This document shows, piece after piece, positions 38,709 to 48,399 of a DNA stretch of 64,000 nt. This DNA is from Anaerocolumna chitinilytica (GTDB lineage Bacteria > Bacillota > Clostridia > Lachnospirales > Lachnospiraceae). The DNA lies in NCBI RefSeq assembly GCF_014218355.1, contig NZ_AP023368.1, forward strand, positions 1,988,001-2,052,000, written 5' to 3'. A program made the translations under genes and the position numbers. Positions within the stretch are counted from its first letter, which is position 1. Each line of letters begins with the position of its first letter. A model generated the notes under the pieces. The model was given only the letters and a program-made list of their open reading frames with translations. It did no database searches and was not told the origin of the DNA.

Positions 38709-39635
38709 ATGTTTCAGAAAAATAAAGAAGAAGATTCTGCTTATAAATTAAACAGAATTTCAAAACCAACAAACTATTTGTTCAATATAATATTTGTAAT
38801 TTGTGCAGCGGTAGCGATTGTACCTTTTATATTTGTAATAATGATATCCGTATCATCAAAGCAGTCTATTGCAAAGTGGGGATATCAATTCATACCTAAG
38901 AACTTTTCCTTAGATGCATACCTGTTCTTATGGAATGAAAAACATACGATATTAGGCGCTTTTGGAATTTCGTTACTGGTAACGATACTAGGAACGATAA
39001 TTGGCTTGGTGCTTACCTCCTCTATGGGATATGTTTTATCCAGATCAGAATTTAAATTAAAAGGATTTTTGACCTGGGTGGTGTTTATTCCGATGATTTT
39101 CGGTGGTGGTATGGTAGCTTCCTATGTTGTAAATAGTAATATCCTGCATTTAAAGGATACGGTATGGGCATTGATCCTTCCGTTGGCGGTATCGTCCTAC
39201 AATGTGGTAATCTGTAAAACCTTCTTTAAGACCAGTATACCGGATTCTATTGTAGAGGCTGCTAAAATCGACGGTGCAAATCAGTTAAGTATCTATACAA
39301 GAGTTATTTTACCGATTTCAAAACCTCTTTTAGCTACTATAGGGTTATTTTTAAGCTTTGGTTATTGGAATGACTGGTTCCAGTCATCACTTTATATAAA
39401 TAACAGCAAGTTAATGTCCTTACAGGCTATATTGAATAACATTCAAAAAAATGTTGAATTCCTGGCAAACAATCCTTCCGCCGGCTTATCACTTCAGGAG
39501 TATAAGAATATGATGCCTACGGAATCAGCAAGAATGGCTATCGCGGTATTAATCGTAGTACCAATTGCATGCGCTTACCCGTTCTTCCAAAGATATTTTG
39601 TATCAGGATTGACCATTGGGTCAGTAAAAGGTTGA
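38709..39635 (+). CDS. CUT1-type sugar ABC transporter permease (LplC/YtcP type)
   Basis: A 308-residue partner permease with six membrane segments. The EAA loop is seen as PDSIVEAAKIDGANQLSIYTRVILPISKP in parts, and the C-terminus YFVSGLTIGSVKG is typical of the LplC/YtcP group. It lies 30 bases after the first permease, with AAGGAAGGTGAAGAAAG upstream. An AT-rich hairpin (AAAGTA ... TACTTT around 39641-39654) lies between it and the binding-protein gene and could tune their relative expression. Confidence 0.92.
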   Translation: MFQKNKEEDSAYKLNRISKPTNYLFNIIFVICAAVAIVPFIFVIMISVSSKQSIAKWGYQFIPKNFSLDAYLFLWNEKHTILGAFGISLLVTILGTIIGLVLTSSMGYVLSRSEFKLKGFLTWVVFIPMIFGGGMVASYVVNSNILHLKDTVWALILPLAVSSYNVVICKTFFKTSIPDSIVEAAKIDGANQLSIYTRVILPISKPLLATIGLFLSFGYWNDWFQSSLYINNSKLMSLQAILNNIQKNVEFLANNPSAGLSLQEYKNMMPTESARMAIAVLIVVPIACAYPFFQRYFVSGLTIGSVKG

Positions 39636-39697
39636 TTTATTAAAAGTATTTATACTTTAGTAAATAAATATGAAAACAATAGGAGGTATAGGTTTTT

Positions 39698-41209
39698 ATG
39701 AAAAGAAAGATCGCTTTGTTACTATCGATCGTACTGGTATTAAGTACAATCTTTGCCGGATGCTCTAAAGACAACAATAAAAATACCGGCAACAAAGGAA
39801 CTAACAATGGAACTACTAACGGAGCTACTGCAACTACAACACCTGACGGAAAAGATAATGGTACATCCGGTGATAAAGTAGTCACACTGAAATGGATTGC
39901 TGTTGGTAGCGGTATGCCAAAAAATTACGATGCTTGGTTAGCTAAAATCAATCCTTATCTGGAACAGAAAATTGGGGTTAACATTGATATGGAAATCGTA
40001 TCATGGGGTGATTGGGGTAACAGAAGAAATATTATCGTTAACTCCGGTGAATACTTCGATATTCTCTTCACAGATGGCGGAAATTTCACAAGCGATGTTG
40101 CTTTAGGTGCTTACTATGATATGAAAGATATTATTAAGACAAGTGCACCTGATTTATATTCATACATTCCTGAAAATTACTGGAATGCGGTTTCTATTAA
40201 TGGTGGTGTTTACGGCGTACCTACTTACAAAGATTCCTCTATGTCAAACTATATTGTTTGGGATAAAGCAAAAGCTGACAAGTATGGCGTTGACTATAAG
40301 AATATCCACTCTTTAGACGGACTTACTGAGCCTTTAAAGAAAATTACAGAAGGCGAAGGAACACCTGCTTTACCTTTAGACCAGAACGGACTTGCAATGA
40401 TCTTAAGTTTATATGATGGTATTGGACTTGGAGTTCCTGCTATTGGTGTTAAATTTGATGATCAGAACCGTAAAGTAGTAAACGTTCTTGAGCAGGAAGA
40501 TGTTATGTCACAGCTTAAGACACTTCATGACTGGTATAAATCCGGCGTTATCAATTCTGATGCACCTGCTACATCTGAATCACCTTCCTACAAAGCAGTT
40601 GGTATTGCACAGGGATGGCCTTCAGCAGCTAAGACAACCTGGGGACCTGCAATGGGTGTAGAAGCAGAAGCTGTTCAGATCAACGACACTATCGTATCCA
40701 ATGAAACAGTTCGTGGTTCCGTTAATGCTATCTATTCCGGTTCCAAGTATCCTGAAAAATGCCTTGAGTTCTTACAGCTTGTAAACCTTGATCCTAAGGT
40801 AAGAGATGCCTTCTATTATGGTGTTGAAGGAGAAAACTTCAAATACACAGCTGACGGCAAGGTTGAGAAACTTAACACAGAATGGCCGATGGCAGGTTAT
40901 ACACAGGGTACATTCTTCACTGTATCTCAGCTGTCTACCGATACTGTAAATCAGTGGGATGAAGTTAAGAAGTTAAATGAAAATGCAAAACCTTCCGTTT
41001 TATTAGGATTTAACGCAGATTTCTCAAAGATCCAGAATGAACTTGCTAACTGCAGAGAAGTATACAACAAATATAAGAGTGAGCTTTTAACAGGTGCTTC
41101 TGATCCTGAAGTTACTGTTCCTAAAATCACAAAAGAGTTAAAAGCTGGCGGACTTGATACTATTATCACTGAAGTACAGAGCCAGATTGATGCTTACTAT
41201 AACAAGTAA
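39698..41209 (+). CDS. extracellular oligosaccharide-binding lipoprotein (LplA type)
   Basis: A 503-residue solute-binding protein. The signal peptide is MKRKIALLLSIVLVLSTIFA with the lipobox ending FAGC (Cys22), followed by a Asn/Thr/Gly-rich linker (about 24-52), so it is anchored outside the membrane. The mature part has the SBP_bac_1/DUF3502-type look of LplA proteins (KWIAVGSGMPKNYDAW; GWPSAAKTTWGP). It captures the glycan for the two permeases encoded upstream. Unusually for this class the binding-protein gene is last. AGGAGG precedes the start, and its codon use is notably biased, suggesting high expression. Confidence 0.92.
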   Translation: MKRKIALLLSIVLVLSTIFAGCSKDNNKNTGNKGTNNGTTNGATATTTPDGKDNGTSGDKVVTLKWIAVGSGMPKNYDAWLAKINPYLEQKIGVNIDMEIVSWGDWGNRRNIIVNSGEYFDILFTDGGNFTSDVALGAYYDMKDIIKTSAPDLYSYIPENYWNAVSINGGVYGVPTYKDSSMSNYIVWDKAKADKYGVDYKNIHSLDGLTEPLKKITEGEGTPALPLDQNGLAMILSLYDGIGLGVPAIGVKFDDQNRKVVNVLEQEDVMSQLKTLHDWYKSGVINSDAPATSESPSYKAVGIAQGWPSAAKTTWGPAMGVEAEAVQINDTIVSNETVRGSVNAIYSGSKYPEKCLEFLQLVNLDPKVRDAFYYGVEGENFKYTADGKVEKLNTEWPMAGYTQGTFFTVSQLSTDTVNQWDEVKKLNENAKPSVLLGFNADFSKIQNELANCREVYNKYKSELLTGASDPEVTVPKITKELKAGGLDTIITEVQSQIDAYYNK

Positions 41210-41239
41210 GATTTAAAATAGCATAATGATATAAAGATT

Positions 41240-41300
41240 AAACGGGCTGTTACAAAATGCAGACAGATGGTTCGCGCCAATATTTTGCAATAGCCCGTTT
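41240..41300 (+). repeat. GGGCTGTTGCA-type hairpin, copy 2 (probable terminator)
   Basis: AAACGGGCTGTTACAAAAT (41240) pairs with ATTTTGCAATAGCCCGTTT (41282-41300) with two mismatches around a 23-base loop, and TAATGTCT follows. It ends the transporter genes. Confidence 0.65.
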
Positions 41301-41447
41301 AATGTCTAATGAAGCAAAAACTGATATTCGAAACTTTGAAAATAATTAGGATATTACCTATGAGAAATATCCTGTTGTTAAATAGATCATACTGGAAACG
41401 CCGGACGGCAGCAGTACTTGACTAATAGTATAATGGAGGAACAAAAT

Positions 41448-42431
41448 ATGAGTAAAATTATTGGAGGATCTTATGATAATCTTCCGTGGCAGGATAAACC
41501 GGAAGGGTACCTTCATCCCGTATGGCGATACGATGCAAATCCCATTATAGATAGAGATGCAATACCCACATCCAATAGTGTGTTTAATAGTGCGGTAGTG
41601 CCTTTTGGTGATGGTTATGCAGGAGTATTCCGGTGTGACAGCAGAGCTGTAACCATGGATATCTATGCAGGATTTAGTAAAGACGGAATAACTTGGGATA
41701 TCAATCCGGAACCTATTGAGTTCACCGGTGCGGATGAAGAAATATTGGCTAAGGTTTACCGCTATGACCCAAGGGTTTGTTTTATAGAAGACCGTTACTA
41801 TATTACCTGGTGCAATGGATATCATGGACCAACAATCGGTGTTGGGTATACTTTTGATTTTAAAACATTTGTACAATTAGAGAATGCCTTCTTACCCTTT
41901 AACCGTAATGGTGTTTTATTTCCCAAAAAGATTAACGGCAAGTATGCTATGCTAAGCCGCCCCAGCGATAATGGACATACACCTTTCGGTGATATTTATT
42001 ACAGTCAAAGTAATGACCTGGAGTACTGGGGACATCACCGTTATGTTATGGGAACAACCAATTTTGAAGCTTCCGGCTGGCAGGCAACAAAGATTGGTGC
42101 CGGAGCTACTCCTATAGAGACAGATGAAGGCTGGCTGACAATATATCACGGTGTTTTGGCTACCTGTAATGGATTTGTATACCGTATGGGATGCGCTCTC
42201 TTGGATTTAGAAAAACCTTGGATTGTAAAGAAAAGAACAAAGAATTATATTCTAGCACCTAGGGAATTATATGAAACAACCGGAGATGTTCCTAATGTAG
42301 TATTTCCCTGTGCGGCATTAACAGATGCAAAGACCGGCAGAATCGCTGTATATTATGGCGCTGCAGATACTGTAGTTGGCTTGGCTTTTACCACTGTTGA
42401 CGAATTAATGGCAGCAATGGAAGAAGTATAA
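41448..42431 (+). CDS. GH130 beta-mannoside phosphorylase
   Basis: About 327 residues from ATG 41448 (GGAGGA upstream; a TTG at 41418 is upstream of it). The five-bladed propeller signature is visible as [30 protein letters not shown] and [24 protein letters not shown]130 enzymes cleave beta-mannosides with phosphate, giving mannose 1-phosphate. In a locus with GH38, GH20 and GH29 the best guess is beta-1,4-mannosyl-N-acetylglucosamine phosphorylase, acting on the N-glycan core; a mannobiose or manno-oligosaccharide phosphorylase is the alternative. Cytoplasmic. Confidence 0.87.
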   Translation: MSKIIGGSYDNLPWQDKPEGYLHPVWRYDANPIIDRDAIPTSNSVFNSAVVPFGDGYAGVFRCDSRAVTMDIYAGFSKDGITWDINPEPIEFTGADEEILAKVYRYDPRVCFIEDRYYITWCNGYHGPTIGVGYTFDFKTFVQLENAFLPFNRNGVLFPKKINGKYAMLSRPSDNGHTPFGDIYYSQSNDLEYWGHHRYVMGTTNFEASGWQATKIGAGATPIETDEGWLTIYHGVLATCNGFVYRMGCALLDLEKPWIVKKRTKNYILAPRELYETTGDVPNVVFPCAALTDAKTGRIAVYYGAADTVVGLAFTTVDELMAAMEEV

Positions 42432-42500
42432 AAGAATTATTTATGGCTTTTTATAAACGTGGTATAATAAGGAAAATTAGTAAAAGAGAGGTTACGTGTA

Positions 42501-43073
42501 ATGAAAAAGCCATACATAATAGGAATTGCCGGGGGTAGTGCCAGCGGTAAATCCACATTATGTGATAAACTGGAGAAAGAGTTAAACCAGTATTCACTTA
42601 AAATTTTTCACATGGATTCCTACTTTAAACCTGAAAAGGAACGTCCCTTTGTTGCTGCTCCTGTTACAAAGAAAAAGTATGTGGATGACAATCATCCGGA
42701 AACAATGTATTTGGAACAGTTATTCTTGGACTTAAAGAAAGCTGTAAATGAAAGCTATGATATTATTATCATAGAAGGGTTGCTAGCACTGTGGGACGAG
42801 GATATCTATCCATACCTGAATTTAAAGTTGTTTGTAGATTGCAGAGCTGATGAAAGAATTGTCAGAAGACTTCACAGAAACATGGAGTGGGGATTAAGCT
42901 TTGATGAAATTTCTCAGGTATATCTGGATATGGTTCGCTATCGTCATGATGAGTATGTGGAACCTACGAAATGGAGAGCGGACTTAATCATAAATGGTTC
43001 TTCTCCCCAGGATAAAGCAGTTGATATGATTTTAACTTATATAATAAAGGAAATGAACGTAGGAACAAATTAA
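42501..43073 (+). CDS. uridine kinase-like P-loop kinase
   Basis: A 190-residue P-loop protein: Walker A is GGSASGKST (residues 11-19), followed by FHMDSYFKP and IIIIEGLLALWDEDIYPYLNLKLFVDC, and RADERIVRRLHRN as lid-like segment. This resembles the uridine kinase/phosphoribulokinase family, but it is shorter than Udk and lies inside a glycan locus between GH130 and GH38. It may phosphorylate a released sugar rather than uridine; this is inference from context. AGAGAGGTTACGTGTA precedes the start and it probably belongs to the GH130-GH38 transcript. Confidence 0.78.
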   Translation: MKKPYIIGIAGGSASGKSTLCDKLEKELNQYSLKIFHMDSYFKPEKERPFVAAPVTKKKYVDDNHPETMYLEQLFLDLKKAVNESYDIIIIEGLLALWDEDIYPYLNLKLFVDCRADERIVRRLHRNMEWGLSFDEISQVYLDMVRYRHDEYVEPTKWRADLIINGSSPQDKAVDMILTYIIKEMNVGTN

Positions 43074-43130
43074 CATTGGGTAAAGTATTCTTACATTAAC
43101 ATATAGGATATATATGTAGAAAGAGGCGAC

Positions 43131-46100
43131 ATGGTATTTTTAGATAAAAGAGTTCGTGTAATAAGTGACGAATTAAAGAAATTATCAGTGGTTCAAAAAG
43201 TAAACGTTGACGACTGGAAATATAAAAAGGGCAATTATATATATCCGAAGGATGCTGAGGCAGCGGAAGCTGAATGGGAAAAGTTTGACTGCAGAACAAT
43301 GCACTGGTATGGACCCGATGAACATTATTGGTTCCGCGGTGAATTCACAGTGCCTCAGTCAATGGCGGGCAAAGCTGTATGGATGAATGTTAAGACCCAG
43401 ATTGAGGAATGGGATGACGGCAAGAATCCTCAATTTTTATTATACGTTGACAATGTAGCTACCCAGGGAATTGATATGAATCACAGAAGAGTCCTTTTAA
43501 CAAGAGAAGCTGTTTTAGGACAGACATATCACTTGGATTTACAGTCCTATACCGGTACTCTTCATAGTGAGTTCAATCTGATAGTAGAAATGCTTGAGAT
43601 TGATCCAAGAATTGAGAAATTATATTATGATATCAGTGTACCTTTAAGTGCCTTTACCCGTATGGAACAGGATGATAAGGTAAGAAGAGATATTGAAGCA
43701 GTATTAAATAACTGCATTAACTACCTGGATTTAAGAACTCCTTATTCTAAGGAATTCTATGCTTCTCTGGCAGAGGCTGATGCATATCTTGAGAAGGCTC
43801 TATATGAAGATATGGCAGGATATGATGATGTTATAGCTACCTGTATCGGACATACTCATATCGATGTTGCCTGGTGGTGGACTGTTGAGCAGACAAGGGA
43901 AAAAGTTGGACGAAGCTTTGCTACTGTATTAAAGCTTATGGAAGAATATCCAAATTATAAATTCATGTCAAGTCAGCCTCAATTATACTATTTCCTGAAA
44001 GAAAGATATCCGGAACTTTACGCCAGATTAAAAGAAAGAGTAAAAGAAGGCAGATGGGAACCGGAAGGCGGCATGTGGGTTGAAGCCGACTGTAACCTTA
44101 CTTCCGGAGAATCACTGGTTCGCCAGTTCATGCATGGTAAAAAATTCTTTAAAGATGAGTTCGGTGTGGATAACAGAGTATTATGGCTTCCCGATGTATT
44201 CGGCTATTCAGGAGCACTTCCCCAGATAATGAAGAAATCCGGAATTGATTACTTCATGACTACCAAGCTGGCATGGAATCAGTTTAATAAGATACCTAAT
44301 GACACCATGTACTGGAAGGGTATTGATGGAACCAGTATTTTTACCCACCTTATTACAACCCTTGGAGTAGGTCAGAGTACAGAGGAATTCTTTACTACCT
44401 ATAACGGTATGCTTCATCCTGACTCCATTATGGGTGGATGGACCAGATATCAGAATAAAGACATTAACAATGATATCCTGATTTCCTACGGATACGGAGA
44501 TGGCGGCGGCGGCCCTACAAGAGAAATGCTGGAGACCTCAATACGTATGGAAAAAGGTGTGCGTGGTATACCAAAAGTACGTCAGGAATTTGCAGGAACT
44601 TATTTTGAGGAATTACACGAACGTGTAAAGGACAACAATAGAGTGGCAGTTTGGGAAGGAGAATTCTATTTCGAATACCATAGAGGAACTTACACTTCCA
44701 TGGCTAGAAATAAACGTTCCAATCGTAAGAGCGAGCTTATGTTAATGGATCTGGAGCTGCTTTCCGTACTTGCATTGAATAAGTTACCTTATCCGGCTGA
44801 AGAGCTGGATGCTATGTGGAAGAAAGTATTGTTGAATCAATTCCACGATATCTTACCCGGTTCCTCTATTAAAGAGGTATATGAAGTAACAAAGAAAGAA
44901 TACAAAGAACTGTCAGAAAAGGCAGAAGTTATTATTGATAATTGTCTGACTGAATTAACCGGCAAGGGAGAAGGAGTTACCATCTTTAACACACTTGGAT
45001 TCCTTCGCGATGATGTTGTAAATCTTGGTGATATCAATGCAGAAGCGCTGAAAGATGAGACAGGAATTACTTATCCGGTACAAAAATCAGCAGACGGAGC
45101 GGTAGCATACCTAAAAGGTATACCTGCTAAGGGCAGCAAGACTTTTGAAATAGTAAGTAAAATGGAACAAGCTAAACCTTTCAGCTTAAACGGCAATTGT
45201 CTGGAAACACCTTATTACACTATTGAAATTGATGAACAGGGCTTATTTACATCTATTTATGATAAACAGAATGACCGCCAGGTATTACAGAACGGTATGC
45301 AGGGAAATCTCTTCCGTATGTATGAAGATAAGCCAATTTACTATGATAACTGGGATATTGACATTTTCCACACAGAAAAATTCTGGGATGTAACTGAAGT
45401 TTCCCGTATGGAATGGACAGAAGTTGGAGAAGTGCGTGCAACCCTGGAAATTGAAAGAAATATCAGTAACTCCCTCATCAGACAGAAGATTTATTTCTAT
45501 GCTGACAGCAGAAGAATCGAGTTCAATACCTATGTTGACTGGAAGGAACACCAGCACTTATTAAAGGTACATTTCCCTGTTAATATTCACTCAGACGAAG
45601 CTACTTTTGATATCCAATTTGGTAATCTGACGAGAAAGGTACACAGCAATACCAGCTGGGATGTTGCCAGATTTGAAAGCTGCGGACATAAATGGATTGA
45701 TTTATCGGAAGGACATTACGGTGTCAGCTTGTTAAATGACTGCAAATACGGACATTCTGTAAAAGATGGAAATATGGCTATTACACTGATAAAATCCGGA
45801 ATCGAGCCCAATCCTACAACAGACCAGGAAGAACATTTCTTTACCTATGCTCTTTATCCTCATGCAGAGACTTGGAGAGCAGCCGGTACTGTTATGGAAG
45901 CTGCTAAGGTTAATCAGCCGGCTTTCGCAAGGCAGGGCGGTAACCCTGGTACAGCATTCTCCTTTGTATCTGTTAATAAACCCAATGTAATGATTGAGAC
46001 AGTAAAACAAGCAGAAGACGGAAATGGCGTTGTAATTCGTATTTATGAATACGAGAACTCCTTGACAAAAGCACAGATCAGCCTGGATAGGGCAGCAGAG

Positions 46101-46226
46101 ATTGTATCCATTGAGGAATGCAATTTGATAGAAGAGTTTATTGAAACTGTTCCAAAGACAGAGAATGGATTTGAGATTGAAATCAAACCTTACGAGATAA
46201 AGACTTATAGAATCAAGTTCAAATAA
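43131..46226 (+). CDS. GH38 alpha-mannosidase
   Basis: A 1031-residue zinc enzyme. GHTHIDVAWWW (His241, His243, Asp245) supplies metal ligands, EPEGGMWVEADCNLTSGESL is conserved, and LPDVFGYSGALPQI contains the nucleophile Asp355. FHDILPGSSIKEVY marks the end of the catalytic part, and beta-sandwich domains fill the C-terminal half. It is of the bacterial YbgG/MngB-like type with an N-terminal domain (about 1-230). It removes alpha-linked mannose; exact linkage unknown. No signal peptide, so it acts on imported glycans, before GH130 attacks the Man-beta-GlcNAc core. Confidence 0.93.
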   Translation: MVFLDKRVRVISDELKKLSVVQKVNVDDWKYKKGNYIYPKDAEAAEAEWEKFDCRTMHWYGPDEHYWFRGEFTVPQSMAGKAVWMNVKTQIEEWDDGKNPQFLLYVDNVATQGIDMNHRRVLLTREAVLGQTYHLDLQSYTGTLHSEFNLIVEMLEIDPRIEKLYYDISVPLSAFTRMEQDDKVRRDIEAVLNNCINYLDLRTPYSKEFYASLAEADAYLEKALYEDMAGYDDVIATCIGHTHIDVAWWWTVEQTREKVGRSFATVLKLMEEYPNYKFMSSQPQLYYFLKERYPELYARLKERVKEGRWEPEGGMWVEADCNLTSGESLVRQFMHGKKFFKDEFGVDNRVLWLPDVFGYSGALPQIMKKSGIDYFMTTKLAWNQFNKIPNDTMYWKGIDGTSIFTHLITTLGVGQSTEEFFTTYNGMLHPDSIMGGWTRYQNKDINNDILISYGYGDGGGGPTREMLETSIRMEKGVRGIPKVRQEFAGTYFEELHERVKDNNRVAVWEGEFYFEYHRGTYTSMARNKRSNRKSELMLMDLELLSVLALNKLPYPAEELDAMWKKVLLNQFHDILPGSSIKEVYEVTKKEYKELSEKAEVIIDNCLTELTGKGEGVTIFNTLGFLRDDVVNLGDINAEALKDETGITYPVQKSADGAVAYLKGIPAKGSKTFEIVSKMEQAKPFSLNGNCLETPYYTIEIDEQGLFTSIYDKQNDRQVLQNGMQGNLFRMYEDKPIYYDNWDIDIFHTEKFWDVTEVSRMEWTEVGEVRATLEIERNISNSLIRQKIYFYADSRRIEFNTYVDWKEHQHLLKVHFPVNIHSDEATFDIQFGNLTRKVHSNTSWDVARFESCGHKWIDLSEGHYGVSLLNDCKYGHSVKDGNMAITLIKSGIEPNPTTDQEEHFFTYALYPHAETWRAAGTVMEAAKVNQPAFARQGGNPGTAFSFVSVNKPNVMIETVKQAEDGNGVVIRIYEYENSLTKAQISLDRAAEIVSIEECNLIEEFIETVPKTENGFEIEIKPYEIKTYRIKFK

Positions 46227-46272
46227 TTTGTCTTATCATTTAACTTATTAGAATTATATTTTTTTCATACAG

Positions 46273-46346
46273 AAGGGCTGTTGCATAATAGACATTCAGG
46301 GTGGAAGATTTATCCTCTCCCAAGATGAGAAAGTGCGGCAGCCCTT
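46273..46346 (+). repeat. GGGCTGTTGCA-type hairpin, copy 3
   Basis: AAGGGCTGTTGC (46273-46284) pairs with GCGGCAGCCCTT (46335-46346) with two weak positions; an inner hairpin (GGGTGGA ... TCCTCTCCC) lies in the loop. It lies between the GH38 and GH20 genes. Confidence 0.6.
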
Positions 46347-46387
46347 ACCTCCAGATAGAGAGATAATTACAAAAATAAGAAAGTGAG

Positions 46388-48241
46388 ATGCATATGAATA
46401 TTTTACCAAGGCCCCAAAGTGTTATTTTGGGAAAAGAAAACTTCATATTTACTTATCGGGGACGAATAGTAATTGATTCTTCCTGTGATTCTGAGGTATT
46501 CACACATGCAAAGCTTTTGAGTAAAGATATCGAGGCTAATTTAGGCTTTCATGCGGCTATAACAAAAGGTGAGTTTGAAGACGGATGTATTTACTTAAAA
46601 TGCGCTGAGACCATGAAGAAGGAAGAGTACACCGTATCCATACAACAGGATGGTATCCGGATATGTGGCGGAAGTAATGCAGGTATATTATACGGAATAC
46701 AGACATTAAGACAAATCATATCAGTGGAAGGAGCAATCTTACCTTGCCTTACTATAAATGATTATCCTGATATGCCAAATCGAGGCTATTACCTTGATGC
46801 TACCAGGGGGCGTATTCCAACTCTCGCTTATCTAAAAAGCTTTGTAGAAAAGTTAAGTTATTATAAAATAAACCAATTACAGCTTTATGTAGAACATAGT
46901 TTTCTTTTTCAGGGGTTAAGTGAGGTATGGAGAGATGATACCCCTCTGACGGCCGACGAAATCATGGAATTAGATGCATACTGCAGACAATTTCATATTG
47001 AATTGATACCTTCCTTATCAAGCTTTGGGCATCTCTATAAGTTATTAAGTACGAAGACTTATGCATCTTTGTGTGAACTGCCGGATTCGGATAAAGAACC
47101 TTTTTCCTTTAATGACCGGATGGATCACCATACCGTTGATGTAACGAATAGAGAAAGTATGAAACTTGTTAAGAAGTTAATCGACGAATATATTCCCCTG
47201 TTCTCATCGAAGCATTTTAACCTCTGCGCAGATGAAACTTTTGATTTGGGAAAAGGAAAGTCTAAAGTTTTGGCTGATCAAATCGGTGTTGATAATATGT
47301 ATGTCAGCTTCGTGAAGGAATTGTGCGAATATCTGATTGAGAAAGGGAAACGTCCTATGTTCTGGGGAGACATCATCAAAGGCTTCCCGGATGCTATCAA
47401 CCAATTACCGGCTGAAACAATCTGCCTGAACTGGGGATACTCGAGGAATGAAGGGGAGGAGGCAGCCCTTGCATTACATGAAGCAGGAGCAACTCAATAT
47501 CTATGCCCTGGTGTTGCCGGCTGGAATCAGTTCATCAATTTTATTGATGCTTCCTACGAGAATATCAGCAGGATGTGCAGCTACGCTCATAAGTATCAGG
47601 CAATCGGGATTCTAAATACCGATTGGGGCGATTTCGGACATATTAATCATCCGGAATTCAGCATTACCGGTATGATCTTTGGAGCAGCCTTCTCCTGGAA
47701 CCGTCAGATTCCGGATAATGATGAAATCAAAGGACAGATATCTCTTTTAGAATTCGGCGACAGTTCCCTCTCATTTGTTCATAATGCAGCCCTTTTGTCT
47801 GAGAAGAGTGTTTTTGAATGGTATCATATTGTCCGTTATATGGAAATGGACAGCAAGGGGAAAAGCGCTAAAGAGAAGAGAGATTATCTCACTGCCTTGG
47901 ATTTTAGTGGTGTAAAGGCAGCAAATGAAGTCATTAACCAAGGTATTAATAATCTATATAGAAACCTGAAGCATCTGGATTGTAATAAGAAGGTGCTTGT
48001 GAAACCATATATTGTTGCAGCAGAAGGTATGGAATTATTTAATATCATCGGAGCCGTTATGTGCCAGGAGTTGTACGGGGTGAAAAATGAAGTGCAGGCA
48101 GACCCTAAAGTACTGGCAGAACAGCTTGAACATTGGTTTTATCACTATAAGGAAGTTTGGAGAAGTGTCAGCAAAGAATCAGAGTTATACCGTATTCAGG
48201 ATGTCATACTGTGGTATGCGGACCGACTCAGAGAATTGTAG
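46388..48241 (+). CDS. GH20 beta-N-acetylhexosaminidase
   Basis: About 617 residues; ATG 46388 or ATG 46394 could start it. The N-terminal alpha/beta domain (GH20b) is followed by the barrel beginning NRGYYLDATRGRIPTLAYLK, and the catalytic Asp-Glu pair is in LCADETFDLGKGKSK (residues 282-283). The Glu is the acid and the Asp orients the substrate N-acetyl group. It removes terminal beta-GlcNAc or GalNAc. No signal peptide. The barrel text (LYVEHSFLFQG; FWGDIIKGFP) resembles clostridial GH20 enzymes found with N-glycan enzymes. It sits between GH38 and GH3. Confidence 0.9.
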   Translation: MHMNILPRPQSVILGKENFIFTYRGRIVIDSSCDSEVFTHAKLLSKDIEANLGFHAAITKGEFEDGCIYLKCAETMKKEEYTVSIQQDGIRICGGSNAGILYGIQTLRQIISVEGAILPCLTINDYPDMPNRGYYLDATRGRIPTLAYLKSFVEKLSYYKINQLQLYVEHSFLFQGLSEVWRDDTPLTADEIMELDAYCRQFHIELIPSLSSFGHLYKLLSTKTYASLCELPDSDKEPFSFNDRMDHHTVDVTNRESMKLVKKLIDEYIPLFSSKHFNLCADETFDLGKGKSKVLADQIGVDNMYVSFVKELCEYLIEKGKRPMFWGDIIKGFPDAINQLPAETICLNWGYSRNEGEEAALALHEAGATQYLCPGVAGWNQFINFIDASYENISRMCSYAHKYQAIGILNTDWGDFGHINHPEFSITGMIFGAAFSWNRQIPDNDEIKGQISLLEFGDSSLSFVHNAALLSEKSVFEWYHIVRYMEMDSKGKSAKEKRDYLTALDFSGVKAANEVINQGINNLYRNLKHLDCNKKVLVKPYIVAAEGMELFNIIGAVMCQELYGVKNEVQADPKVLAEQLEHWFYHYKEVWRSVSKESELYRIQDVILWYADRLREL

Positions 48242-48360
48242 GAAAAGCTTTTCGTTTTTCTTGCAGAAATTTAGATAGAAGTTCAAATTTGTGGTTTGCC
48301 GGCAGTACGGCAAGGTAGGATAAGCAAAAACTGAAAATTAAGTACACTTCCACATAAATA

Positions 48361-48387
48361 AAGGGCTGTTGCAAAATAGCCCCTTTT
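48361..48387 (+). repeat. GGGCTGTTGCA-type hairpin, copy 4
   Basis: AAGGGCTGTTGCAAAATAGC is followed by CCCTTTT; GGGCT and AGCCC pair. It sits in the spacer between GH20 and GH3, just before the GH3 ribosome binding site. Confidence 0.5.
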
Positions 48388-48399
48388 AGAAAGGCATGA

